Shown: positions 1 to 5,672 of the stretch, piece after piece
Layout of the letters: every line of letters begins with the position of its first letter
Position numbering within the stretch: position 1 is the stretch's first letter
Origin: an uncultured Steroidobacteraceae bacterium
GTDB taxonomy: Bacteria > Pseudomonadota > Gammaproteobacteria > Steroidobacterales > Steroidobacteraceae
Assembly (NCBI GenBank): GCA_955652625.1
Contig: CATPBM010000047.1
Location: 1 to 7,267, forward strand
DNA length: 7,267 bases
Reading direction: 5' to 3'
Notes under the pieces: model-generated
The model's input: the letters and a program-made list of their open reading frames with translations, nothing else
Told to the model about the DNA's origin: nothing
The model's database searches: none
Made by a program: the position numbers and the translations under genes

Positions 1-45
1 ATTGTGGCGGGCCTGCTGGCCCCTGGCCTGCAGGCCCGCCACAAT
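1..45. repeat. Near-perfect 45-base inverted repeat at the left edge
   Basis: Base i pairs with base 46-i: positions 1-16 (ATTGTGGCGGGCCTGC) pair perfectly with 30-45. There is one T/T mismatch at 17/29, then four more pairs (18-21 with 25-28) around a three-base loop at 22-24. The right arm begins exactly at the Ile codon of the conserved PIVAG motif after the subtilase active serine, so that arm is ordinary coding sequence. The left arm is its reverse copy. This could be a fold-back artefact at a contig end, a short true inverted duplication continuing outside the window, or a genuine hairpin such as a REP-type element or terminator stem. The pairing itself is certain; the cause is not. Confidence 0.9.
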
Positions 46-1188
46 CGGCGCGGCGAACGAAGTACCACGCACCCGCGCGTAGCCGCCTGCGAGTTTCGCC
101 GCGGCCATGTCGGCCCCGGGCGCGGCGAACTTCACCTGTGCACCGCGCTGCGCCTCGACCAGCACGCGTGAGCGCGCATCCACCGCGGTGACGCCCACCA
201 CGCCCGGCCAGGCCGCTGGGTACAGCGGAGGCGCGGACGGGCCGTCGTTGCCCACGGCGGCCACCACGATATGACCGCGCGCCAACACGCCCTCGACGAT
301 CCCCGCGAGCAGGCGGTTGGGCGGCCCGACCAGGCTCACGTTGATGACCGCGACGCGCTCGCGGACCAGCCAGGCAAATGCCTCCGCCACGGCATCCACC
401 GCGCCGCCGGCAGGCTGGCCGCAGAACACGTCCACCGCGTACAACGCGGTTCCCGGGGCTGCGCCGTGGAAGGCGCTCGCGCGCCCGACCATCAGCGAGG
501 CAACGGCGGTGCCATGCTCGGCCGGCACGGGATGCCCCCCACAACCGTGCTGATGAAGCGCCAGAGCGCCGAACACTTCGTGAGTTGCGTCCACGCCGCT
601 GTCTATCAGCCCGATGCCGCCCGCAGCCTCGGCGGGCGCGGCGCCGGCAGACATCGCGCCGTGCGGGGCGGCGGCAGGTTGTGTGCCGCCCGGCGCGCTT
701 AGCGCACCGCTGCCGGTGTACACGTGGTTGAAGTCATACGCGCCGGCGGAATCGAGGCTCCTGAGCCGCTCGAGCGCACGGGCGGTGCTCCCGGAAGCGC
801 GCAACACGACGACGCGCGTGCCCAGCGCCTCCAGCGGCAGCTCGCGCACCACCGAGAGTCCAGCCGCAGCCGCGGCCCGCAAGGCAGCATCCGCCGGCGC
901 CAGCGCCAGCACCTCACCGCGCACGATGGGAGCGCCGCGCGGATCGGCTTCGATCACATCGCGGTGCCGGCGCAGCAGTTCGCGCACGCGCAGGCTGCGC
1001 AGCTGACGCAGGTGCTGCGGATCGAGCTCGTTCCCCAGCGCCGCCTCGGGCGCCACGGGCTGGCCGGTCCGGGGAAGGTTCGGCAATGTCACGCCCGGGG
1101 CGGCCGGCAAGCGCGCGGAGGGCAGGCCGACCTGGGCGGCCGCCAACTGCGACACAAGCAGGCACAACGCGGTCACGATCGTGCGCAT
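1..1188 (-). CDS. S8 (subtilisin-like) serine peptidase, secreted, 3' end missing
   Basis: Reading leftward from the ATG at 1188-1186, 396 codons stay open to base 1, so the C-terminus is missing. Residues 1-18 look like a Sec signal peptide (basic start, hydrophobic ALCLLV core, AAA before Q19). Residues about 55-155 form a propeptide-like region ending in YDFNHVY, then an Ala/Gly-rich linker to about 190. The catalytic domain follows in subtilase order: GLIDSG (Asp196), EHGTAVAS (His225), AAVGND (oxyanion Asn314) and GTSFAAPIVAG (Ser377). Cys216 and Cys256 could pair outside the cytoplasm. The start is supported by AAGG upstream of the ATG and by the signal peptide. The gene should encode an endopeptidase exported to the periplasm or medium; its substrate is unknown. 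It is transcribed away from an ECF sigma/anti-sigma operon, which may control it. The last 15 codons lie in an inverted repeat and may not be genuine: GLQARGQQARHN replaces the more usual GLLA-type continuation. Confidence 0.9.
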   Translation of the reverse strand, partial: MRTIVTALCLLVSQLAAAQVGLPSARLPAAPGVTLPNLPRTGQPVAPEAALGNELDPQHLRQLRSLRVRELLRRHRDVIEADPRGAPIVRGEVLALAPADAALRAAAAAGLSVVRELPLEALGTRVVVLRASGSTARALERLRSLDSAGAYDFNHVYTGSGALSAPGGTQPAAAPHGAMSAGAAPAEAAGGIGLIDSGVDATHEVFGALALHQHGCGGHPVPAEHGTAVASLMVGRASAFHGAAPGTALYAVDVFCGQPAGGAVDAVAEAFAWLVRERVAVINVSLVGPPNRLLAGIVEGVLARGHIVVAAVGNDGPSAPPLYPAAWPGVVGVTAVDARSRVLVEAQRGAQVKFAAPGADMAAAKLAGGYARVRGTSFAAPIVAGLQARGQQARHN

Positions 1189-1217
1189 GCGCGCACCTTA
1201 GTGGAACCTGCCCGCCC

Positions 1218-1268
1218 AGGAAAGAAATGGAAGAAAATGACGGGCATGAGCGTAGTGGCAGGTTAGGG
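1218..1268 (+). promoter_or_regulatory. Two competing ribosome binding sites for the sigma-factor gene
   Basis: AGGA at 1218-1221 sits 5 bases before an in-frame ATG at 1227. AGG at 1260-1262 sits 6 bases before a second in-frame ATG at 1269. Both spacings are acceptable. The first start would add 14 mostly polar residues (MEENDGHERSGRLG) to the second. The second puts MRADPAELRAQL directly ahead of the first helix of sigma region 2, as is common for ECF proteins, and is preferred here. The A-rich stretch 1221-1239 is the least GC-rich part of the vicinity. Confidence 0.45.
1238..1265 (-). promoter_or_regulatory. Candidate ECF-type promoter for the subtilase gene
   Basis: On the minus strand TAACCT (1265-1260) is followed after 17 bases by CGTCA (1242-1238). 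ECF promoters often have an AAC-containing -35 element and a CGTC-like -10 element at about this spacing. Transcription would start near 1230 and give a leader of roughly 40 bases before the peptidase ATG. The site overlaps the presumed leader of the sigma-factor gene, so both could respond together. This is a by-eye match to short, degenerate motifs in GC-rich DNA, so it is only a candidate. Confidence 0.25.
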
Positions 1269-1760
1269 ATGCGCGCGGATCCTGCGGAGCTGCGCGCGCA
1301 GCTGGTCGCACTGTTGCCGCGGTTGCGGCGCTTTGCGCGCACTCTGGCCCGCGACGCGCACGACGCCGATGACCTGGTGCAGCTCGCGATCGAGCGGGCG
1401 CTGACGCGCGCCGGGCAATTGCGGCCCGATGCGCCGCTTGCGGGCTGGATGTACGGCATCATGCGCAACGCCTGGATCGATGAGCTGCGCGCGCGCGGTC
1501 GGCGCGCACACCTGTTTGCCCCCGCGGAGGCGGCCGAGAACGTCGGCGACGCATCCCAGGGCACGCAGGTCGAGGCGCTTTCGGTGCAGGACGCACTCGC
1601 GCGTCTGCCCGAGGAGCAGCGCAGCGCGGTGGCGCTGGTACTGATCGAGGGGCTCTCCTACAAGGAGGCTGCCCACGTGATGCAGGTGCCGATCGGGACG
1701 CTGACCAGCCGCCTCGCGCGCGCTCGGGAAGCGCTGCAGGCAATGCTCGGTGAGATCTGA
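1269..1760 (+). CDS. ECF-type RNA polymerase sigma factor (sigma-70 family)
   Basis: The product is 163 residues, a normal size for an extracytoplasmic-function sigma factor with only regions 2 and 4. Region 2 covers about residues 12-80: LLPRLRRFARTLARD, the acidic DADDLVQ core-binding motif (33-38), then PLAGWMYGIMRNAWIDELRARGRR for -10 recognition. A short variable linker (about 81-105) leads to region 4, residues 106-160: ALARLPEEQRSAVALVLIEGLSYKEAA followed by the helix-turn-helix VPIGTLTSRLARAREAL that reads the -35 element. It directs RNA polymerase to a small regulon and is presumably held inactive by the membrane protein encoded 11 bases downstream. ECF factors often drive their own operon and close neighbours, so self-activation and control of the divergent peptidase are reasonable inferences. 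An upstream in-frame ATG at 1227 is possible. The ECF subgroup was not assigned. Confidence 0.93.
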   Translation: MRADPAELRAQLVALLPRLRRFARTLARDAHDADDLVQLAIERALTRAGQLRPDAPLAGWMYGIMRNAWIDELRARGRRAHLFAPAEAAENVGDASQGTQVEALSVQDALARLPEEQRSAVALVLIEGLSYKEAAHVMQVPIGTLTSRLARAREALQAMLGEI

Positions 1761-1771
1761 AGGAACGTGGC

Positions 1772-2518
1772 ATGACTTTCAGCGAGGAGACTCTGATGGC
1801 GTACGCCGACGGCGAGCTCGACGCCGCGACGCGTGCCGCGGTGGAAGCCGCCATGGCGGATGATCCGCAGCTGGCGCAGCGTGTCGCCCGTCACCAGAGG
1901 CTGCGCACGCGCCTGAGCGGCGCGTTCGACCCGGTGCTCGATGAGCCGCTGCCGGAGCGCCTGCTCAACACGGTGCGCAGTGCCCCCGCCAATGCGCGTG
2001 CGGACAACGTCGTGCCGCTGCAGCGCCCGCGCGCCAGCGCGCCGCGCTGGTCCTGGCCGCAATGGGGCGCGATTGCGGCGAGCCTGGTCGCCGGGGCGCT
2101 GCTCGCCCCGTTGCTGCTGCGCCCGCCCGCGGACGCTGCCTTGAGCACGCGCGAGGGTCAGGTGCTGGCGGGCGGCGTTCTGTCGCGTGCGCTGTCGGAG
2201 CAGCTCGCCAGTCGCCAGAGCCGCGACGCGCCGGTGCAGATCGGTGTCAGCTTTCGCGCCCGCGACGGGGAGTACTGCCGCACGTTCATGCTGCGCGACA
2301 AGAGCGCGCTCGCAGGACTTGCCTGCCACAATCACGGCAGCTGGCGGCTGCAGCTGCTCACCGCCGCCGCCTCACCGGTCACTGCCCCGGGCGCCTACCG
2401 CCCGGCGGCCGCGGCGCTGCCGCCGGCCGTGATGCGTGCCGCGGATGAGCTCATCAGCGGGGAGCCACTCGATGCGAACGCCGAGGCCGCGGCCCGCGGC
2501 AGGCACTGGAGCCGCTGA
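1772..2518 (+). CDS. Membrane-anchored anti-sigma factor, partner of the upstream ECF sigma
   Basis: The product is 248 residues. AGGAA at 1761-1765, just after the sigma stop, lies 6 bases before the ATG, so the two genes are almost certainly co-transcribed. Residues 1-55 (EETLMAYADGELDAATRAAVEAAMADDP, then basic helix) resemble the cytoplasmic sigma-binding helices of anti-sigma factors. The HxxxCxxC zinc motif is absent, so this would be a zinc-free anti-sigma domain. A basic, Pro-rich linker (about 80-95) precedes one transmembrane helix, residues 98-117 (WGAIAASLVAGALLAPLLLR region). The rest, about 120-248, should be periplasmic and holds the only two cysteines, Cys169 (EYCRTF) and Cys185 (GLACHNHGSW). 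It should sequester the sigma factor at the inner membrane until a periplasmic signal, possibly proteolysis, releases it. The role rests on gene order and architecture. The gene ends 3 bases before the end of a convergent gene. Confidence 0.85.
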   Translation: MTFSEETLMAYADGELDAATRAAVEAAMADDPQLAQRVARHQRLRTRLSGAFDPVLDEPLPERLLNTVRSAPANARADNVVPLQRPRASAPRWSWPQWGAIAASLVAGALLAPLLLRPPADAALSTREGQVLAGGVLSRALSEQLASRQSRDAPVQIGVSFRARDGEYCRTFMLRDKSALAGLACHNHGSWRLQLLTAAASPVTAPGAYRPAAAALPPAVMRAADELISGEPLDANAEAAARGRHWSR

Positions 2519-2521
2519 CGG

Positions 2522-3424
2522 TCACACGCCGAAGAACTCCGCCAAGGGCGCCAGCGCCGCCCTGCCTGCTTCGAGATCCCGACAGTTGACGAGCCCCAGG
2601 CGAAAGCCCCCGGGAGGCATGGGGTGAGCCGCGGCCGGACGATCCGCATGGAAGGTGATCTGCACGCTGGTCACCTGCGGCATGCGGCGCACCTGCGCGA
2701 TCAGCTCCGCCGGAGGATACCGATACTCGCGGCCGTGCGGGCCGAATAACGCCACGCTGTAGCCGTCGCGACGCTCGCGGTCGGCAAAGTGCCAATGGCC
2801 GCGCGCGTAAAGGCCGACCACGGCATCCAGCCAGCCCGCGCCGTACAGGTCCGGCCACTGATCGGCAAAGCGCAGATGCGCGTCGATGATGCGGCCACCG
2901 ATGCTCTCGAGGTTCAGCATCCCCGTGTAGTCCGCCAGATGCCGGGCGACCCACCCTGCAAGATAGCCCTCGAGCTGCCCGCGCTGCCCGGCTTCAATCA
3001 CCCAGTAATCGAAAGTGCCCTGTGCTGCGGGGGTGCCGCGGCAATGCCGCCACCACGCGACCCGGCCGCGCTCGATCGCGGCATCCGAGCTCACGTGCTC
3101 GCCCTCGAGCAGCGTCATCCAGAAGTGTCCCGGCGTCATGTGCCGCTGGTAGTGCGCGAAATCCGTCAGCACCCGACTGCCCACGCCCATGCCGCGCAGG
3201 TTGAAGATCGGCTTGCTGAACACGGGGAACCGCCGCGGTGGCACCCCGTGCGGCGCGCAGGCGAGACCCTGCGACTCGGTGACGAACAGCTTGTTATAGA
3301 TCAGCCGCTGCGCCGGGTACCACTGGTACCCGTCCGGATCCTCGGTGGGGATGCGCACGTGCGCCGGGCACTCGATGCCCTCGAAGTACTGAAGTCGCCA
3401 CGGGTCCGCCTCGCAGAAAGGCAT
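2522..3424 (-). CDS. Conserved protein of unknown function, ATP-grasp-like, in operon with fhs
   Basis: The product is 300 residues with no signal peptide or membrane helix, so probably cytoplasmic. It starts 7 bases after the fhs stop, and GAGG just ahead of its ATG overlaps that stop, indicating translation from the fhs message. I do not recognise a named family, but the sequence looks like a conserved enzyme. Visible blocks are YQWYPAQRLIYNKLFVTESQGL (33-54, aromatic), FPVFSKPIFNLRGMGVGS (66-83), FWMTLLEGEHVSSDAAI (101-117), YTGMLNLESIGGRIIDAHLRFADQWPDLYG (166-195) and MPPGGFRLGLVNC (269-281). The order of a Lys-Pro plus glycine loop, an EGEHVSSD acidic segment and an N-x-E...H-x-R segment resembles ATP-grasp ligases, where these parts bind nucleotide and metal. 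This is analogy by eye, not a family match. Its place beside fhs hints at a formate- or folate-linked or amino-acid ligation role, but function is unknown. Confidence 0.85.
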   Translation of the reverse strand: MPFCEADPWRLQYFEGIECPAHVRIPTEDPDGYQWYPAQRLIYNKLFVTESQGLACAPHGVPPRRFPVFSKPIFNLRGMGVGSRVLTDFAHYQRHMTPGHFWMTLLEGEHVSSDAAIERGRVAWWRHCRGTPAAQGTFDYWVIEAGQRGQLEGYLAGWVARHLADYTGMLNLESIGGRIIDAHLRFADQWPDLYGAGWLDAVVGLYARGHWHFADRERRDGYSVALFGPHGREYRYPPAELIAQVRRMPQVTSVQITFHADRPAAAHPMPPGGFRLGLVNCRDLEAGRAALAPLAEFFGV

Positions 3425-3431
3425 GCGCGCC

Positions 3432-5141
3432 TCAGAACAAGCCGGTGATTCGGCCGTCGGCGTCGACGTCGATGCTGTTGGCAGCCGGCACCTTCGGCAG
3501 CCCTGGCATGGTCATGATGTCGCCGCAGATCATGATCACGAACTCAGCCCCTGCCGCGAGCCGTACTTCACGGATGTTGACCACGTGGTGCGCGGGCGCA
3601 CCCCGCAACTTCGGATCAGTGGAGAACGAGTACTGCGTCTTGGCGACGCACACCGGGTAGTGGCCGTAGCCGCCCTCCTGCAGCTGGCGGATCTGCGCAC
3701 GCACTTTGGTGTCCGCCGTGATGTCGGTGGCGTGGTAGACCTTGGTGGCGATCGCCTTCATCTTGTCCCAGAGCGAGGCGCTATCCTCATACACGTAACG
3801 AAAGCCGTTGGGCTTGTCGCAGAGCCGCACCACCTCGCGGGCCAGCTCCACGGCTCCCGGGCCGCCTTCGGCAAAGTGAGTCGCCCCGACGACGCGCACA
3901 CCGTGCGGGGCGATGCGGTCGATCAGCAGCTGGATCTCGCGGGCGCTGTCCTCGGCGCGACGGTTGATGGCTACCACGCACGGCAGGCCAAAGCGGTTGA
4001 CGACGTTGTCGATGTGGCGCTCGAGGTTGACGACACCCTTGTCGAGCGCGGCCAGGTTCTCCTCCTTGAGGTCGGCGAGCTCCACGCCGCCGTGGTACTT
4101 CAGGGCGCGCACGGTCGCCACGATCACCGCGGCGCCGGGCTTGAATCCGGCCTTGCGGCACTTGATGTCCACGAATTTCTCCGCGCCCAGGTCCGCCCCG
4201 AACCCCGCCTCGGTCACCACGTAGTCGGCGAGCTTGAGCGCCGTGCGCGTGGCGATCACCGAGTTGCAGCCGTGCGCGATGTTGGCGAACGGTCCGCCAT
4301 GAATGAAAGCCAGGTTGTTGGCGAGCGTCTGCACCAGGTTGGGCGCGAGCGCGCTCTTGAGCAATGCCGCCATGGCCCCGTGCGCCTTGAGCTCGCGCGC
4401 GAGGATGGGGGTGTGATCGGCGCGGTAGCCGACCACGATCTTGCCGAGGCGTTCTTTCAGGTCCGCGAGGCTCCCGGCCAGGCACAGGATGGCCATGACT
4501 TCGGAGGCCACGACGATGTCGAAGCCGTCCTCGCGCGGCACCCCGTTGGCGCTGCCGCCGAGGCCGATCACGATCTGGCGCAGCGCACGATCGTTCACAT
4601 CCACCACGCGCCGCCAGCTGATGCGGCGCACGTCGAAACCAAGCTGGTTGCCCTGGTAGATATGATTGTCGATGAGTGCCGCGAGCAGGTTGTTGGCGAG
4701 CGCGATGGCGGCGAAGTCGCCGGTGAAATGCAGGTTGATGTCCTCCATCGGCACGACCTGCGAGTAACCGCCGCCGGCAGCGCCGCCCTTCATGCCGAAC
4801 ACCGGCCCAAGGGCCGGCTCGCGCAGACACACCACGGCGCGCTTGCCCAGCAGGTTCAGCGCATCGCCCAGCCCGACCGTGGTGGTGGTCTTGCCCTCCC
4901 CCGCCGGCGTCGGGGAGATCGCGGTGACGAGAATCAGCTTGCCGTCGGGGCGGCTGTCGAGGCCCGCCACGTAGTCGAGCGCCACCTTCGCCTTGTAGCG
5001 CCCATAGGGCTCGAGACTCTCCTGCGGGATTCCCAGCCGCTCGTGCGCCAGCGGCACGATGGGTAGCATCCGGGCGCGCTGCGCGATGTCGATGTTGCTT
5101 GGGAAGAGCGTGGCATCGGCGGCGGCCGGTGTGTTGGGCAT
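3432..5141 (-). CDS. fhs: Formate-tetrahydrofolate ligase (10-formyl-THF synthetase)
   Basis: The product is 569 residues, close to the usual length for this cytoplasmic enzyme, which joins formate to tetrahydrofolate using ATP to give 10-formyl-THF for purine and formyl-Met synthesis and for C1 assimilation. The P-loop [18 protein letters not shown] (78-95) is intact. The family block [20 protein letters not shown] (107-126) continues into [27 protein letters not shown] (341-352) matches the second family signature, and the C-terminus [16 protein letters not shown]...GLF is typical. The ATG at 5141 is chosen over a TTG eight codons upstream because [21 protein letters not shown] is a normal family start, although no strong Shine-Dalgarno sequence precedes it. 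No folD, fchA or purU lies in the window, so the direction of C1 flow cannot be read from context. A 300-residue protein of unknown function follows in the same operon. Confidence 0.98.
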   Translation of the reverse strand: MPNTPAAADATLFPSNIDIAQRARMLPIVPLAHERLGIPQESLEPYGRYKAKVALDYVAGLDSRPDGKLILVTAISPTPAGEGKTTTTVGLGDALNLLGKRAVVCLREPALGPVFGMKGGAAGGGYSQVVPMEDINLHFTGDFAAIALANNLLAALIDNHIYQGNQLGFDVRRISWRRVVDVNDRALRQIVIGLGGSANGVPREDGFDIVVASEVMAILCLAGSLADLKERLGKIVVGYRADHTPILARELKAHGAMAALLKSALAPNLVQTLANNLAFIHGGPFANIAHGCNSVIATRTALKLADYVVTEAGFGADLGAEKFVDIKCRKAGFKPGAAVIVATVRALKYHGGVELADLKEENLAALDKGVVNLERHIDNVVNRFGLPCVVAINRRAEDSAREIQLLIDRIAPHGVRVVGATHFAEGGPGAVELAREVVRLCDKPNGFRYVYEDSASLWDKMKAIATKVYHATDITADTKVRAQIRQLQEGGYGHYPVCVAKTQYSFSTDPKLRGAPAHHVVNIREVRLAAGAEFVIMICGDIMTMPGLPKVPAANSIDVDADGRITGLF

Positions 5142-5177
5142 GATTGGGTGCCGTGGCTTGCGCAAATCGGGGCGGCC

Positions 5178-5186
5178 ATGCTACCA
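5178..5186 (-). promoter_or_regulatory. Candidate extended -10 promoter element for fhs
   Basis: On the minus strand the spacer reads TGGTAGCAT (5186-5178), that is TG, one base, then TAGCAT, a fair match to an extended -10 element. Transcription would begin near 5171 and leave a leader of about 30 bases to the fhs ATG. No good -35 hexamer is visible 16-18 bases upstream, which extended -10 promoters can tolerate. The site lies in the 108-base spacer shared with hemJ. No riboswitch-like structure was recognised there. Confidence 0.3.
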
Positions 5187-5237
5187 GAGGCCGCGCCGGG
5201 CGATGGCCTCACTCACGGCGCGGGGCGCGCCTTCCGC

Positions 5238-5243
5238 TACAAT
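5238..5243 (+). promoter_or_regulatory. Candidate -10 element (TACAAT) directly before hemJ
   Basis: TACAAT differs from the TATAAT consensus at one position and ends 6 bases before the hemJ ATG. A start site about 7 bases downstream would fall on or next to the A of that ATG, giving a leaderless or nearly leaderless message. No Shine-Dalgarno sequence is visible before the ATG, which fits this. The -35 region near 5215-5220 (ACGGCG) is a poor match, which weakens the call. Confidence 0.35.
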
Positions 5244-5249
5244 CGCCTG

Positions 5250-5666
5250 ATGCTCTGGCTCAAGGCTCTGCACGTGGTGTTCGTCGTCACCTGGTTTGCC
5301 GGGCTGTTCTACCTGCCGCGCCTGTTCGTGTATCACGTGGCCACGACCGATGCGGCGGGCGTGGCGCGTTTCGTGGTCATGGAGCGGCGGCTGTTCTTCA
5401 TCATGACCTGCGGCGCGCTGCTCGCGGTGCTGTTCGGCGCATCGATGATCATCGCCGCGCCGGGTTATCTCGCGCTCGGGTGGTTGCGCGCCAAGCTGCT
5501 GCTGGTCGCGGCGCTGGTCGGCTACCACGCCTGGTGCTATCAGCTGATGCGGGCGCTGCGCGCTGCGCGCCCCGCGCATTCGCAGCGCTGGTACCGCCTG
5601 TTCAACGAACTGCCGCTGCTGCTGCTGGTCGCGATCGTCGTGCTCGCCGTGGTCAAGCCGGCGTAA
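5250..5666 (+). CDS. hemJ: Protoporphyrinogen IX oxidase HemJ (CopD/UPF0093-like membrane protein)
   Basis: The product is 138 residues, about the usual length for HemJ, which oxidises protoporphyrinogen IX to protoporphyrin IX in the inner membrane at the penultimate step of heme synthesis, in bacteria that lack HemG or HemY. The N-terminal block LKALHVVFVVTWFAGLFYLPRLFVYH (4-29) is the family hallmark, with His8 and His29. ERRLFFIM (45-52) and LRAKLLLVAALVGYH (79-93, with His93) are also typical. Four hydrophobic helices are visible at about 5-25, 50-70, 80-100 and 119-136, with no signal peptide. The ATG is chosen because it places His8 where family members have it. In-frame extension upstream would add about 34 residues of non-family sequence overlapping the divergent fhs promoter region. 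The gene converges on an M13 peptidase gene with a 6-base gap. Confidence 0.93.
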   Translation: MLWLKALHVVFVVTWFAGLFYLPRLFVYHVATTDAAGVARFVVMERRLFFIMTCGALLAVLFGASMIIAAPGYLALGWLRAKLLLVAALVGYHAWCYQLMRALRAARPAHSQRWYRLFNELPLLLLVAIVVLAVVKPA

Positions 5667-5672
5667 CGCAGC

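Noticed and set aside
1..45. Intrinsic terminator of the peptidase gene
   Set aside because: The stem lies within the open reading frame right after the active-site serine, before any stop codon, and no T run is visible before the edge. It is kept as a repeat of uncertain origin.
271..1266. Several plus-strand open frames of 78-180 codons opposite the subtilase gene
   Set aside because: The minus strand carries a continuous 396-codon subtilase with all catalytic motifs. The plus-strand frames overlap each other in different registers and are rich in Arg, Ala and Gly with no family features.
1086..1268. N-terminal extension of the sigma factor back to base 1086
   Set aside because: It would overlap the signal peptide codons of the divergent peptidase, and the added residues (Arg/Pro/Ala-rich) are not sigma-like. 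The ATGs at 1227 and 1269 have ribosome binding sites.
3423..5066. Long plus-strand open frame (547 codons) opposite fhs
   Set aside because: It is the antisense shadow of an unmistakable fhs gene in GC-rich DNA. The composition is rich in His, Val, Arg, Asp and Ala with no recognisable domain, and the frame exists because stop codons are rare in that register.
5142..5165. TTG start adding eight residues to Fhs
   Set aside because: The residues MRKPRHPI are not typical of the family start, and the ATG at 5141 begins the normal N-terminus. No ribosome binding site favours the TTG.
5148..5249. Upstream extension of HemJ
   Set aside because: The added residues have no family resemblance, cross the divergent fhs promoter region, and would bury the TACAAT element inside coding sequence.
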